The notes beneath the pieces were generated by a model. The model ran no database searches, had not been told where the DNA came from, and was given only the letters and a program-made list of their open reading frames with translations. A DNA stretch of 64,000 nt from the NCBI RefSeq assembly GCF_014197055.1, contig NZ_JACIEW010000005.1:248001-312000 (forward strand), in the 5' to 3' direction. Origin of the DNA: Devosia subaequoris. Lineage in GTDB: Bacteria; Pseudomonadota; Alphaproteobacteria; Rhizobiales; Devosiaceae. Within the stretch, counting starts at the first letter, position 1. The number at the start of each line of letters is the position of its first letter. The position numbers and the translations under genes are program-made. Shown here one piece after another: positions 8,199 through 17,072 of the stretch.

Positions 8199-9371
8199 AT
8201 GCTGATCGAAAATATCATGTATTTTGCTCTGGGCCTGCTCGTTGCAGGGCTGGTGGCGCTCATCATCATGCCGGCGGTATGGCGACGCGCCGTGCGCCTG
8301 ACCAAGCGCCGCATCGAGGCGGCAACGCCCATTACCATGGCCGAATTCCGGGCCGACAAGGACCAGTTGCGGGCCGAGTTTGCGCTATCCACCCGGCGTC
8401 TCGAGATGAATGTCGAGACGCTGCGCAAACGACTGGCCGAGCAGCTTGGCGACGCCAATCAGAAGCGCACTGAACTTGGGGCGCTCCGGGCCGAGCGCGA
8501 AAAACACCTCGGCGTGGTTCGGGAGCTTGAAGAACGCGAAGTCGAGTTGCGGGCGCGCATTCTCGAACTGGAAAAGGAAGGCGCCAATCTCGGCAACCGG
8601 CTGCGCAAGCGTGATCGGGAGCTGGAAAACCGCGCCGAAGAGGTCGAAACACTCCGCAATTCCCTGCGTGGCGGGCTCGCCAAGGCGACTAGGGTCGATG
8701 GCATTTCCCTCTCTGGCGATTACGAAGGCGATATCGACCAACTCACCGCAGCGCTGGCAATCGAGCGCAAGCGGGCCGCTTTCCTTGAGGACCAGGCGCA
8801 TAGTCTGATCGAGCGGCTGGAGAAGTCTGATCGGCGCAGTGCCGAGGCCAGTGCAGCCATTGCCCAGATGCGCGACGCCCTGGCCGGACGCGAAGCCCAG
8901 CGCGAGATTGACGCAGAAGAACTGGTGACGGCTGAAGCGCGCATTGCAAGTGCAGAAAACCGCCTCAATGCTCTGTTGGCCGAAACCAGCCAGGTGGTGG
9001 AAAAGAACGAAGACCGGGTCGAGCAACTGCTGGCCGACAGGCTTTCAATGGAAGAAGAGCTTGAGCATCTTCGTTCCAAGGTGAGCAATGTGGAAGCCTC
9101 GATTATGGCCGATTGGGAAACCGAGCGGTTTGAGGAAGCGCATTTGCGCGAAAAGCTCAATGACATCGCCGCCAGCGTGAGCCGGCTGGTCTATGCCGTT
9201 GATCACGAGGCGCCGGCCCAGGCCCGGCAGCCCGAGGAAAGCCTGTTCGACCGGGTGCAACGCTTTGCCGATGACGGAGAGGGGCTGGATGTGTTGCCCA
9301 CACCCGCCAATACCCAGCGCGGCACCGTGTCGGACCGCCTGGCGGCCCTCAAGGAAATTCAGGAGCGCTAG
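8199..9371 (+). CDS. Single-pass membrane protein with long cytoplasmic coiled coil
   Basis: A 390-residue protein of unknown function. The N-terminus carries one transmembrane segment (IMYFALGLLVAGLVALIIMPA) followed by positive charges (RRAVRLTKRR), so the body should be cytoplasmic. Residues about 50-300 form a long coiled coil rich in Glu, Arg and Leu. The C-terminal 60 residues are less ordered and end SDRLAALKEIQER. No catalytic motif is visible. It may tether or scaffold at the membrane, as other alphaproteobacterial coiled-coil proteins do; that is inference. A 180-bp gap with the eipA terminator precedes it. Confidence 0.75.
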   Translation: MLIENIMYFALGLLVAGLVALIIMPAVWRRAVRLTKRRIEAATPITMAEFRADKDQLRAEFALSTRRLEMNVETLRKRLAEQLGDANQKRTELGALRAEREKHLGVVRELEEREVELRARILELEKEGANLGNRLRKRDRELENRAEEVETLRNSLRGGLAKATRVDGISLSGDYEGDIDQLTAALAIERKRAAFLEDQAHSLIERLEKSDRRSAEASAAIAQMRDALAGREAQREIDAEELVTAEARIASAENRLNALLAETSQVVEKNEDRVEQLLADRLSMEEELEHLRSKVSNVEASIMADWETERFEEAHLREKLNDIAASVSRLVYAVDHEAPAQARQPEESLFDRVQRFADDGEGLDVLPTPANTQRGTVSDRLAALKEIQER

Positions 9372-9390
9372 GGCTGTCGCGGTGGGGCGA

Positions 9391-9738
9391 TTACTCAGTC
9401 CCGATCTGCACGCTGCGCTGCAATTCGCCCGTCTCGGCGTCGAATACGCTAAGCGTAGTTGCACCACCGGCGCTGTACGTTACCTGGATAGTGCCATCGG
9501 TGCTCAGCGCCGAGATCACCTCGGCGCCGACGGGGATGGTGACGTTTTCCGCCACGGCGGGGGGCGGGCTGTCGCGCATGACGCGATAGACAAGAGCAAA
9601 GCCAATCGCCATAAAGCCGAGCAACAGAATGCCCATGGAGACCGCGAAGGAGCGGCGGGCTTTTCCCAGCATGGCCCTGGCTTCCGGCGACAATTCGGTG
9701 TCGGCGGTGTCCGGCGTATTTGGTTCAGGATTGCTCAT
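9391..9738 (-). CDS. Small single-pass membrane protein (DUF6476-like)
   Basis: About 115 residues. An acidic cytoplasmic N-terminus (MSNPEPNTPDTADTELSPEA) leads to one transmembrane helix (SMGILLLGFMAIGFALVYRVM). A periplasmic beta-rich tail follows (VTIPVGAEVISALSTDGTIQ). The function is unknown. It is divergent from rluD and the two start codons share bases 9737-9738. No good ribosome site precedes the ATG, and a start four codons upstream (MSSAMSN) is possible. The family name is from memory of similar alphaproteobacterial proteins and should be checked. Confidence 0.65.
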   Translation of the reverse strand: MSNPEPNTPDTADTELSPEARAMLGKARRSFAVSMGILLLGFMAIGFALVYRVMRDSPPPAVAENVTIPVGAEVISALSTDGTIQVTYSAGGATTLSVFDAETGELQRSVQIGTE

Positions 9739-10768
9739 GGCGGAAGACATCGATTTCGAGTTGGAGGGCGAACCCATTGAGGTTGTGGTCGACGCCGAAA
9801 TGAGCGGCGGGCGGCTCGATGCGATGCTGGCCAAGGCGCATAACGCGCTGAGCCGTAATCGCATCAAGGATTTGATCCTGGGCGGTGCCGTAACTGTCGA
9901 CGGACGCCCGGTTGGTGAACCCAAATACCGACTCAAGGCCGGGGAGACAATCGTCCTTGTCGCCCCACCCCCCGAAGATCCCGATCCGCGGCCCGAGGAC
10001 ATTCCGCTCGATATCCTGTTTGAAGACGAAAACCTGATCGTCATCAACAAGCCGGTCGGCATGGTCGTGCATCCAGCGCCCGGCTCGCCCTCGGCTACGC
10101 TGGTCAACGCACTGATCTTTCATTGCGGGGATAGTCTGAAAGGCATTGGCGGGGTCAAGCGGCCCGGTATCGTGCATCGGCTGGACAAGGACACCTCCGG
10201 GGTGATGGTGGCTGCCAAGACCGAACAGGCGCACAAGCATTTGAGCGAACAATTCGCCGATCACGGGCGCACGGGGCCGCTGCATCGCGCCTATATTGCC
10301 TATGCTTGGGGTTCGACCCAGTCGGGCATGGGTACGGTCGATGCGCCGCTGGGACGCGATCCGGGCAATCGGTTGAAGCAGGCCGTCATCAAGCATGGAC
10401 GCGAGGCGATCACCCACTATGCCGTGGAAGCGCGCTATGGCGCGCCGGGTTGGGATGTCACCCGCATCCAGTGCCAGCTCGAAACCGGGCGCACCCACCA
10501 GATCCGCGTGCACATGGCCCATATCGGCCATCCACTGGTTTCCGATTTGCTCTATGCACCCGGTTTTGCGACCAAGGTCAACAAGCTGCCAGCCGAAATC
10601 GCGGAGGCGGTGAAGGCGCTGGGACGTCAGGCGTTGCACGCTGCCGAACTGGGGTTCGAGCATCCGACGACGGGCGAGGAAATGCTGTTTGCAGCCGAAT
10701 TGCCGGAGGACCTGCAGGCGCTCGAGGATGCGTTGTCGCCCTATGACCACGTCACACGGCGGGGCTGA
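9737..10768 (+). CDS. rluD: RluD-family 23S rRNA pseudouridine synthase
   Basis: A 343-residue RluA/RluD-type enzyme. An S4-like RNA-binding segment (GGRLDAMLAKAHNALSRNRIKD) precedes the catalytic domain. That domain holds VINKPVGMVVHPAPG and the catalytic motif GIVHRLDKDTSGVMV. It ends with the conserved GRTHQIRVHMAHIGHPLVSD. RluD makes pseudouridines in helix 69 of 23S rRNA. I chose ATG at 9737 because AGGA lies 6 nt upstream and the family begins there. The frame extends upstream, but that would cover the divergent gene. The 3' end overlaps the convergent metallopeptidase gene by 17 nt. Confidence 0.93.
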   Translation: MAEDIDFELEGEPIEVVVDAEMSGGRLDAMLAKAHNALSRNRIKDLILGGAVTVDGRPVGEPKYRLKAGETIVLVAPPPEDPDPRPEDIPLDILFEDENLIVINKPVGMVVHPAPGSPSATLVNALIFHCGDSLKGIGGVKRPGIVHRLDKDTSGVMVAAKTEQAHKHLSEQFADHGRTGPLHRAYIAYAWGSTQSGMGTVDAPLGRDPGNRLKQAVIKHGREAITHYAVEARYGAPGWDVTRIQCQLETGRTHQIRVHMAHIGHPLVSDLLYAPGFATKVNKLPAEIAEAVKALGRQALHAAELGFEHPTTGEEMLFAAELPEDLQALEDALSPYDHVTRRG

Positions 10769-11831
10769 ATGAGCCAGATGGCTGGCGCACCAGTGCGTTG
10801 ATGAAGGCGAGCTTTTCGATGACCGGCGGGGAGAGGACGAAGGGGTAGGCGTCGGCCTGCCCCATCGCGCGGTTAAGATTGTTGATCAGGCTCGCCAAGG
10901 GGACCCAGTTGTCGATGATCTTTGCCATATCCGGCTCGCGATAGGGATCTAGCTGCACCGGCGCCATATCGAGATTCTCGTCCACGATGCGCGGGCGAGC
11001 GCGAACGCCGAAAGCCGCGGCCATTTCGACGGTGTCGATGATGTGCAGGGCATGAGCAAATGTTTCGGCAAAGTCTTCCCAGGGATGGGCCGTGGCATAG
11101 GCGCTGATGTGGGTCTGAGACCAGCCCTGCGGGGCACCATTGGCGTAGTAGGCTTCCAATGCATGAGCGTAGTCCTGCCGCTCGTCGCCGAACAGGCCGC
11201 GGAAGGTCTCGAGGGCCGGACCCTGGGCGACCAGCAGATCCCAGAAGTGATGGCCGATCTCGTGGCGGAAATGGCCCAGCAGGGTGCGGTAGGGCTCGTT
11301 CATGCTGGTGCGCCTGTATTCGCGCTCGGCATCGTCGGCTTCGCTCAGGGCGATGGTGATGATGCCATTGTCGTGGCCGGTCATGACCCGATCGCTGCCT
11401 TGCGCATCGTCAGCCAGAAAACGGAAAGCAAGGCCGTGCTGGCTGTCCTCTGCACGGGTGTGAAGCGGCAGGTCCAAGCGTATCAGTGAATAGAACAGGC
11501 GCTTCTTGGCGCGCTCTATGGTCTGCCAGCGGCGCTGATTTTCCGGGTCGGAAAGATCGGGAATGGTTTCGTTGTGCCGACATGCGGCGCAATAGATGTC
11601 GCCGCCTGCTTCAGCGGGGATCAGCCAGTTACAGGCGCCATGGGCGGCGTTGGCGCAGAACACGAAGGCATCGTCGGCGATGGCCGGAGAGCTCCAAAGC
11701 CCGCCATCTTCGACTAACGACACCAAGGCGGAGCGCTCCGGCAGATAGCCCAGCTGATGGCCGCAGCGTTCGCAAACCGCGTTTTCAAAATAGACCGTAT
11801 TGCCACAATGGGTGCAGGAAAACAGTTTCAT
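10752..11831 (-). CDS. Putative zinc-binding metallopeptidase
   Basis: About 359 residues starting MKLFSCTHCGNTVYFENAVC. Two N-terminal zinc-ribbon pairs (CTHC, CERC) and a second cysteine set (CNWL, CAAC) precede a peptidase-like domain with the zincin motif FRHEIGHHFW and a downstream ETFAHALHIIDT segment. It matches the bacterial putative zinc-binding metallopeptidase family often annotated DUF2248. The substrate is unknown. The frame is open nine codons further upstream, but the CxxC motif at residue 5 onward supports 11831. Confidence 0.82.
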   Translation of the reverse strand: MKLFSCTHCGNTVYFENAVCERCGHQLGYLPERSALVSLVEDGGLWSSPAIADDAFVFCANAAHGACNWLIPAEAGGDIYCAACRHNETIPDLSDPENQRRWQTIERAKKRLFYSLIRLDLPLHTRAEDSQHGLAFRFLADDAQGSDRVMTGHDNGIITIALSEADDAEREYRRTSMNEPYRTLLGHFRHEIGHHFWDLLVAQGPALETFRGLFGDERQDYAHALEAYYANGAPQGWSQTHISAYATAHPWEDFAETFAHALHIIDTVEMAAAFGVRARPRIVDENLDMAPVQLDPYREPDMAKIIDNWVPLASLINNLNRAMGQADAYPFVLSPPVIEKLAFINALVRQPSGSFSPAV

Positions 11832-11936
11832 CGGTCGCCCTCGACTTCGCAGCCACAATGCGCCCGGTCACAAGCTTGTTCCACAGCAACTGTATGGAGT
11901 GGTGTGCGTTTCACGAGCACAACCGAGGAGGACAAG

Positions 11937-12131
11937 ATGCACACCGTGGATGAAGACAAGATTCGCGACCGCGCCTTTCAGCTCTGGGACAAGGCCGGGC
12001 AGCCCGAGGGGCGCGAACAGGAATTCTGGTATGAAGCCGAGCGCGAGCTGGCCGAAGAAGACGAGGTCGATACGTCCGCCGAGGCCTCAAAACTTGATCT
12101 GCCGCCCGTTGTGCCGGGCGGTCTGGGATAG
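11937..12131 (+). CDS. Small DUF2934-type protein
   Basis: A 64-residue acidic protein. IRDRAFQLWDKAGQPEGREQ followed by EFWYEAERELAEE is the DUF2934 signature. Its function is unknown; many rhizobial relatives are stress or stationary-phase proteins of similar size. GAGGAG lies 6 nt before the ATG. It stands alone, divergent from the metallopeptidase and about 60 bp before the LysE gene. Confidence 0.85.
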   Translation: MHTVDEDKIRDRAFQLWDKAGQPEGREQEFWYEAERELAEEDEVDTSAEASKLDLPPVVPGGLG

Positions 12132-12194
12132 ACGCGCTCCTCTGGCGCAATCCGTCTGCGCCGGGCATATTGCCCGCGCAGGCTGCAGGGCCAG

Positions 12195-12806
12195 ATGAGC
12201 ATTGAATTTCTGATAACGACGCTGATCGTCGTCATCTCGCCAGGCGCCGGGGCGATCTACACTATCGCAACCGGGCTTGGGCGGGGTGGTCGGGCGAGCC
12301 TTTGGGCGGCCGTGTTCTGTACGCTCGGTATTGTGCCGCACATGCTGACTGCCATTACCGGACTGGCTGCGGTGCTCCACACCTGCGCGCTGGCCTTCGA
12401 CATCATAAAATATCTCGGCGTGGCCTATCTGCTCTACATGGCCTGGTCGACATTGCGGGAGACCGGTGCCGTATCGGTTGCGGCGCGGCAGGATACTAAG
12501 CCACTGGGTGCCATGGCTGCCGAGGTCATGCTGATTAATCTGCTCAATCCCAAGCTCTCCGTTTTCTTCTTCGCCTTCCTGCCACAGTTCGTGCCCTCGG
12601 GCACGCCGAATGCGGTCACGCGCATGCTCGAATTGAGCGGCGTGTTCATGGCCATGACGTTCGCGGTCTTTGCGTTTTATGGACTGTTCGCCGCAGCCAT
12701 TCGCGGACAGGTGATGTCGCGGCCGGCGGTGCTGAACTGGATGCGCCGGAGCTTTGCGGCGGCCTTTGTGGTGCTGGGGGCAAAGCTGGCGCTGACCCAG
12801 CGGTGA
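12195..12806 (+). CDS. LysE/RhtB-family amino-acid exporter
   Basis: A 203-residue membrane protein with about six hydrophobic helices. The family motif is visible near the start (VVISPGAGAIYTIATGLGRG), and INLLNPKLSVFFFAFLPQFV matches the conserved central helix. LysE/RhtB proteins export amino acids or their derivatives; the substrate cannot be told from sequence. Its TGA stop overlaps the GTG of the following gene fragment (GTGA), so the two were once translationally coupled. Confidence 0.9.
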   Translation: MSIEFLITTLIVVISPGAGAIYTIATGLGRGGRASLWAAVFCTLGIVPHMLTAITGLAAVLHTCALAFDIIKYLGVAYLLYMAWSTLRETGAVSVAARQDTKPLGAMAAEVMLINLLNPKLSVFFFAFLPQFVPSGTPNAVTRMLELSGVFMAMTFAVFAFYGLFAAAIRGQVMSRPAVLNWMRRSFAAAFVVLGAKLALTQR

Positions 12807-13214
12807 GTGCGACACTGTTCATCATATCCGGATTGCCCGGGGTAGGGAAATCGACCCGCGCTGCCGCACTGGAGGCTGAAACCGGCGCTGTGCGGATGGA
12901 GCCGGACGCCTGGATGGCCGAGCTCAAGTTCGACCTCTGGGATGAGGAGCGGCGTGCCACTGCCGAGGCCATGCAGTGGCGCCAGAGCCGAAAGTTTCTG
13001 AAAGCGGATGCCCGCGTCATTATCGGGGACCTGCGGGTGCGACGAGCGTTTGCGCCTGGCAATGGACGCGCGGGTGCGCGAACTGGCCGACGAGATCATT
13101 GCCGCCCAGGTACGTGAGATCGACGAGATGAAGTCGCTGATTGCAGGTCTGGAGGCTAATCCACCCCCCGCAACTGCCCCCGTGCTGACACTACGGCCGA
13201 CCGATTCTCCCTAG
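12803..13214 (+). pseudogene. Decayed chimera: P-loop kinase 5' part joined to a DUF305 3' remnant
   Basis: From GTG at 12803 the frame encodes a P-loop kinase N-terminus (LFIISGLPGVGKSTRAAALE; Walker A GLPGVGKS). It then runs through EAMQWRQSRKFLKADARVII and soon becomes meaningless, stopping at 13117. A different frame, open to 13214, continues with RVRELADEIIAAQVREIDEM, which resembles the C-terminus of DUF305 proteins rather than the end of an AAA_33 kinase. The frames cannot be joined without an indel near 13020-13040. I read this as a broken kinase gene fused by deletion to a DUF305 remnant. It overlaps flhA by 4 nt at the 3' end. Confidence 0.6.
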
Positions 13215-15331
13215 ACGCTGCCCACCGTCTTGAGCCGGATGCGCGGATGTACCTCGTTCTGGCTCATCACCACGGTTTGCGGACGGAAGCGCTCAATGAT
13301 CGAGCGGACTTGGGGGCGGATCGAGGGCGAGGTGATCAGCACCGGCAATTCGCCCTGCTGGGCGGCGCGCTCATAGGCAGACTGCACTGCGCCGATAAAT
13401 TGCTGCAGCTTGCTCGGTGCCATGGCCAAATGCTTGTTATCACCGTCGCCTGCCATGGATTCAGCGAAGTCACGCTCCCATTGCGGCGAGAGGGTGAGCA
13501 GGGGCAGGTTACCGTCATTGCCCAGATTGGCGGCACAGATCTGCCGGGCGAGGCGGGCGCGGACGTGTTCGGTGATGGTGGAAACAGAGCGGCCATTGCC
13601 AGCGATTTCGGCCACGGCCTCGAGAATGGTGGACAGGTCGCGAATGGAAATACGTTCAGACAGAAGAGTCTGAAGCACGCGCTGCAGGCCAGAAACGGTA
13701 ATCTGGCCAGGCACCAGATCCTCGACCAGTTTCTGCTGATCCTTGGGCAGGCCCGAAAGCAGGGACTGCACATTGGCGTAGCTGAGAAGATCCGAGACGT
13801 TGGCCTTGAGAATTTCGGTGAGATGGGTGGAAATCACCGTTGAGGGGTCGATGATGGAAAGACCGCGCAATTCGGCCTCGTCGCGCAGGGCCGGTTCGAT
13901 CCAGGTAGCCGGCAGGCCGAAAGTGGGCTCGGTAGTGTGGTTGCCAGGCAGGTCGATCTGGTTGCCATAGGGGTCCATCACCATGAGCTGGTTGGCATAA
14001 ACCTCGCCGACACCGGCCTCGACCTCCTTAATGCGGACTTTGTAATCGTTTGGCTCGAGCTGCATGTTGTCCAGAATGCGCACGGGCGGCATGATGAAGC
14101 CCAATTCCAGTGCAAGCTGCCGGCGCAGCGCCTTGATCTGCTCGGTCAGCCGGTCATTGCCGTGCTCGTCTTCCTTGACGAGGCTCAACAGGCCATAGCC
14201 CAGCTCGAGCTTGAGATCGTCGATCTTGAGACTGTCGGCAATTGGCGGCTCGGAGGGTTGCGGCGGGGGGGCGGACTTGGCGAGTTCCTCGGCCTGTTCT
14301 TCCACCTGACGCCCGGCCTTGGCCCTGCCGGCACGGTAGGCGGCGTAGCCGACGCCGCCGGCCAGAGCCAGGAACGGCAGCATGGGCATCCCGGGTAGCA
14401 GCGCCAGGGCAACCATTACCGCCGAGGACATGCCCAGGGCCCGTGGGTAGCCGGTGAACTGCAGCGACAGGGCCTTGTCGGCGGCGCCGGTCACGCCGGA
14501 TTTGGACACCAGAATGCCGGCGGCGGTCGAGACGATCAGCGCGGGGATCTGGCTGACCAGGCCATCGCCGATAGTGAGCAGAGTGTAGTTGTTGGCCGCT
14601 TCCTGAAAGCCCAGGCCCTGCTGCATGATGCCGATCAGCATGCCGGCGGAAACGTTGATGAAGGTGATGATCAAGCCGGCAATGGCATCGCCACGCACGA
14701 ATTTGGACGCGCCGTCCATGTTACCGAAAAAGGCGCTTTCGCCTTCCAAGTCAGCGCGGCGCTTCTTGGCGGTGTCCTCGTCGATCAGGCCAGCTGACAG
14801 GTCGGCGTCGATGGCCATCTGCTTGCCGGGCATGGCGTCGAGGCTGAAACGGGCCGCGACTTCGGCGATACGTCCAGAGCCCTTGGTGATGACAATGAAA
14901 TTGACGATCACCAGGATTATGAAGACGACAATACCGATGACGAAGTTGCCCGCCGTCACGAAGCTGCCGAAGGCCTCGATGACATTCCCGGCAGCGCCGG
15001 TGCCATTGTGACCGTCGGAGAGGATGAGCCGCGTGGTCGCCAGGTTGAGGCCGAGCCGCAGCATGGTTGCGATCAGCAGGACGGTCGGAAAAGACGAAAA
15101 TTCCAGCGGCTTCTGAATGAACAGCGAGGTCATTAGGATCATCACCGAGAAGACGATCGAGATGGCGAGCAGCATGTCCACCAGGATCGGTGGCATGGGC
15201 ACGATCAGGATGACGATCAGCGCCATGACGCCGGTGGCGAGCGCGATATCGCCCGAGCGCAGGGTCTCGACTACCTTCGCGATCGAGGGCAACGAAAAGC
15301 CTGGTGGTTTGCCGGTCGGGGCGTCGGTCAT
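13211..15331 (-). CDS. flhA: FlhA, flagellar export gate protein
   Basis: A 706-residue protein with an N-terminal membrane domain of about eight helices and a large cytoplasmic C-terminal domain. The FHIPEP signature region includes TMLRLGLNLATTRLIL and, in the first cytoplasmic loop, FSLDAMPGKQMAIDADLSAG. FlhA forms the nonameric export gate and docks the chaperone-substrate complexes brought by FliI/H/J. It follows flbD with a 13-nt gap and is the last gene of the fliF operon as laid out here, matching Caulobacter order. Confidence 0.97.
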   Translation of the reverse strand: MTDAPTGKPPGFSLPSIAKVVETLRSGDIALATGVMALIVILIVPMPPILVDMLLAISIVFSVMILMTSLFIQKPLEFSSFPTVLLIATMLRLGLNLATTRLILSDGHNGTGAAGNVIEAFGSFVTAGNFVIGIVVFIILVIVNFIVITKGSGRIAEVAARFSLDAMPGKQMAIDADLSAGLIDEDTAKKRRADLEGESAFFGNMDGASKFVRGDAIAGLIITFINVSAGMLIGIMQQGLGFQEAANNYTLLTIGDGLVSQIPALIVSTAAGILVSKSGVTGAADKALSLQFTGYPRALGMSSAVMVALALLPGMPMLPFLALAGGVGYAAYRAGRAKAGRQVEEQAEELAKSAPPPQPSEPPIADSLKIDDLKLELGYGLLSLVKEDEHGNDRLTEQIKALRRQLALELGFIMPPVRILDNMQLEPNDYKVRIKEVEAGVGEVYANQLMVMDPYGNQIDLPGNHTTEPTFGLPATWIEPALRDEAELRGLSIIDPSTVISTHLTEILKANVSDLLSYANVQSLLSGLPKDQQKLVEDLVPGQITVSGLQRVLQTLLSERISIRDLSTILEAVAEIAGNGRSVSTITEHVRARLARQICAANLGNDGNLPLLTLSPQWERDFAESMAGDGDNKHLAMAPSKLQQFIGAVQSAYERAAQQGELPVLITSPSIRPQVRSIIERFRPQTVVMSQNEVHPRIRLKTVGSV

Positions 15332-15344
15332 CTAGTGGTCTGCC

Positions 15345-16712
15345 TCACGCGGCACCGCGCTTGTCGCCGGGCTCAGGCACAGCCACACCCTCGTCGGCAT
15401 ATTGGTTGAGCTTGTTTCGCAAGGTGCGGATCGAGATGCCCAGGATGTTGGCGGCGTGGGTGCGATTGCCCAACGTGTGGTCGAGAGTATCGAGGATCAG
15501 GTCGCGTTCGACATCGGCCACGGTGCGACCTACCAGGGCGCGGTTCATGGCTTCGGCAGTCTGGGCCAATTGGGCGGCCGGAGAGGCTGCCTGTGCTGCT
15601 TCGCTCAGGCCCATGCCGTCGGGCAGCACGATGGCGTCGGGGCCGATAATGTCGCCCGAGGAAAGCAGGACGGCGCGGTGCAGGGTGTTTTCCAGCTCGC
15701 GCACATTGCCCGGCCAGGGCGCCTTGACGAGCGCGTCGCGGGCCTCGGGGGAGAGACTGCGCGGGGGGAGCCCATTGGCCTTGGCATATTTGGCGACGAA
15801 GTGTTCGGACAGGGCAATGATGTCGCCGGGGCGCTCGCGCAGGGGCGGGAGCTTGAGGTTGACGACGTTGAGGCGAAACAGAAGGTCTTCGCGGAAGCTG
15901 CCTTCGCGCACGGCCTCGTTCAGATTGCGATTGGACGTAGCCAGAATGCGGATGTCGACCGGCACCGGCTTGGTGCCACCGACGCGATCAATGATGCGCT
16001 CCTGAATGGCACGCAACAATTTGGCCTGCAGGCGCACATCCATTTCCGAGATTTCATCGAGCAGTAGCGTGCCGCCGGAGGCTTCCTCGAACTTTCCAAT
16101 GCGGCGGGCAACAGCGCCGGTGAAGGCACCCTTTTCATGGCCGAACAGCTCGCTTTCCAGCAGCGCTTCGGGGATGGCCGCGCAATTGACCGAGATGAAC
16201 GGCTTGCTGGCGCGTTTGGAACGGCCATGCACATATTTGGCGACGACTTCCTTACCGGTGCCGCTCTCGCCGGTGATGAGGATGGAGGCTTCCGAGCCAG
16301 CGACCTGCTCGGCCATTCGGACCACGCGCTCCATGGCCGGGTCGCGATAGAGAAAGTCCGAGCTTTCGCGGGCGACCGCCGCGATCACAGCTGCAATCAG
16401 TTCGGCGTCCGGCGGCAGCGGGATATATTCCTTGGCCCCGGCGCGAATGGCGTTGACGGCTGCCGCAGCGTTTGTCTCGACCCCGCAGGCCACTACAGGG
16501 ATGGCGATGCGCTCGGCTTCCAGGCCTGCGATCAGGCCGGCAATGTCCATCATCACATCGACCAGCAGCAGGTCGGCGCCCTTGCCGGCGCGGAGTGAGG
16601 CCAGGGCGATTTCGATGGAGGGGGCGTGGGCTACTTTGGCGCCGCCATCCATGGCCATCTTGGTTGCTGTTGAAAGCTGGCCTTCCAGGGCCCCGATGAT
16701 GAGCAATCGCAT
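15345..16712 (-). CDS. flbD: FlbD-type sigma-54 activator of flagellar genes
   Basis: A 455-residue NtrC-class activator. The N-terminal receiver-like domain keeps an Asp at 52 but lacks the acidic pair (IIGALEGQ) and the conserved Lys (EYIPLPPD), as expected of a phosphorylation-independent receiver. The AAA+ domain has Walker A GESGTGKE (148-155), the sigma-54 contact loop GAFTGA (195-200) and Walker B LLLDEI. A Fis-type helix-turn-helix lies at the end (THAANILGISIRTLRNKLNQ). Its position between fliN and flhA is that of Caulobacter flbD, which activates late flagellar sigma-54 promoters and represses fliF. Confidence 0.94.
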   Translation of the reverse strand: MRLLIIGALEGQLSTATKMAMDGGAKVAHAPSIEIALASLRAGKGADLLLVDVMMDIAGLIAGLEAERIAIPVVACGVETNAAAAVNAIRAGAKEYIPLPPDAELIAAVIAAVARESSDFLYRDPAMERVVRMAEQVAGSEASILITGESGTGKEVVAKYVHGRSKRASKPFISVNCAAIPEALLESELFGHEKGAFTGAVARRIGKFEEASGGTLLLDEISEMDVRLQAKLLRAIQERIIDRVGGTKPVPVDIRILATSNRNLNEAVREGSFREDLLFRLNVVNLKLPPLRERPGDIIALSEHFVAKYAKANGLPPRSLSPEARDALVKAPWPGNVRELENTLHRAVLLSSGDIIGPDAIVLPDGMGLSEAAQAASPAAQLAQTAEAMNRALVGRTVADVERDLILDTLDHTLGNRTHAANILGISIRTLRNKLNQYADEGVAVPEPGDKRGAA

Positions 16713-16727
16713 GATCGTGGTCTTCCC

Positions 16728-17072
16728 TTATTGCGGCTTGATGATTTCGGTCATGGTGACACCGAGCCGGTTTTCGACCAGCACAATCTCGCCGCGCGCC
16801 ACCAAGCGCTCGTTGATGAAAATCTCGACCGCCTCGCCAACCTGGCGGTCCAGTTCGATTACCGTGCCGGTGTCGAGCTTGAGCAGGCTTGAGACTGGCA
16901 TCTTGGTGCGCCCCAGGACGACTGAAACGCGCACGGGTACGTCGAACACGGCCTCCAGATCGGCTGCGGAGCGCTCCATATGGGCCTCGCCCCGGCTATT
17001 GCGTTCGGGTGCATCCATTTCACCGAGATTGAAGCCTTCGGCGGCGGTGATGTCGTTTTCAGGCTCGGTCAT
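16728..17072 (-). CDS. fliN: FliN, flagellar motor switch protein
   Basis: A 114-residue protein whose C-terminal 75 residues are a SpoA/FliN domain: VPVRVSVVLGRTKMPVSSLL, GTVIELDRQVGEAVEIFIN and GEIVLVENRLGVTMTEII. It forms part of the cytoplasmic C-ring and couples export and rotation switching. The ATG at 17072 overlaps the fliH stop in a TGATG junction, showing translational coupling. The flbD gene follows after 15 nt. Confidence 0.95.
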   Translation of the reverse strand: MTEPENDITAAEGFNLGEMDAPERNSRGEAHMERSAADLEAVFDVPVRVSVVLGRTKMPVSSLLKLDTGTVIELDRQVGEAVEIFINERLVARGEIVLVENRLGVTMTEIIKPQ

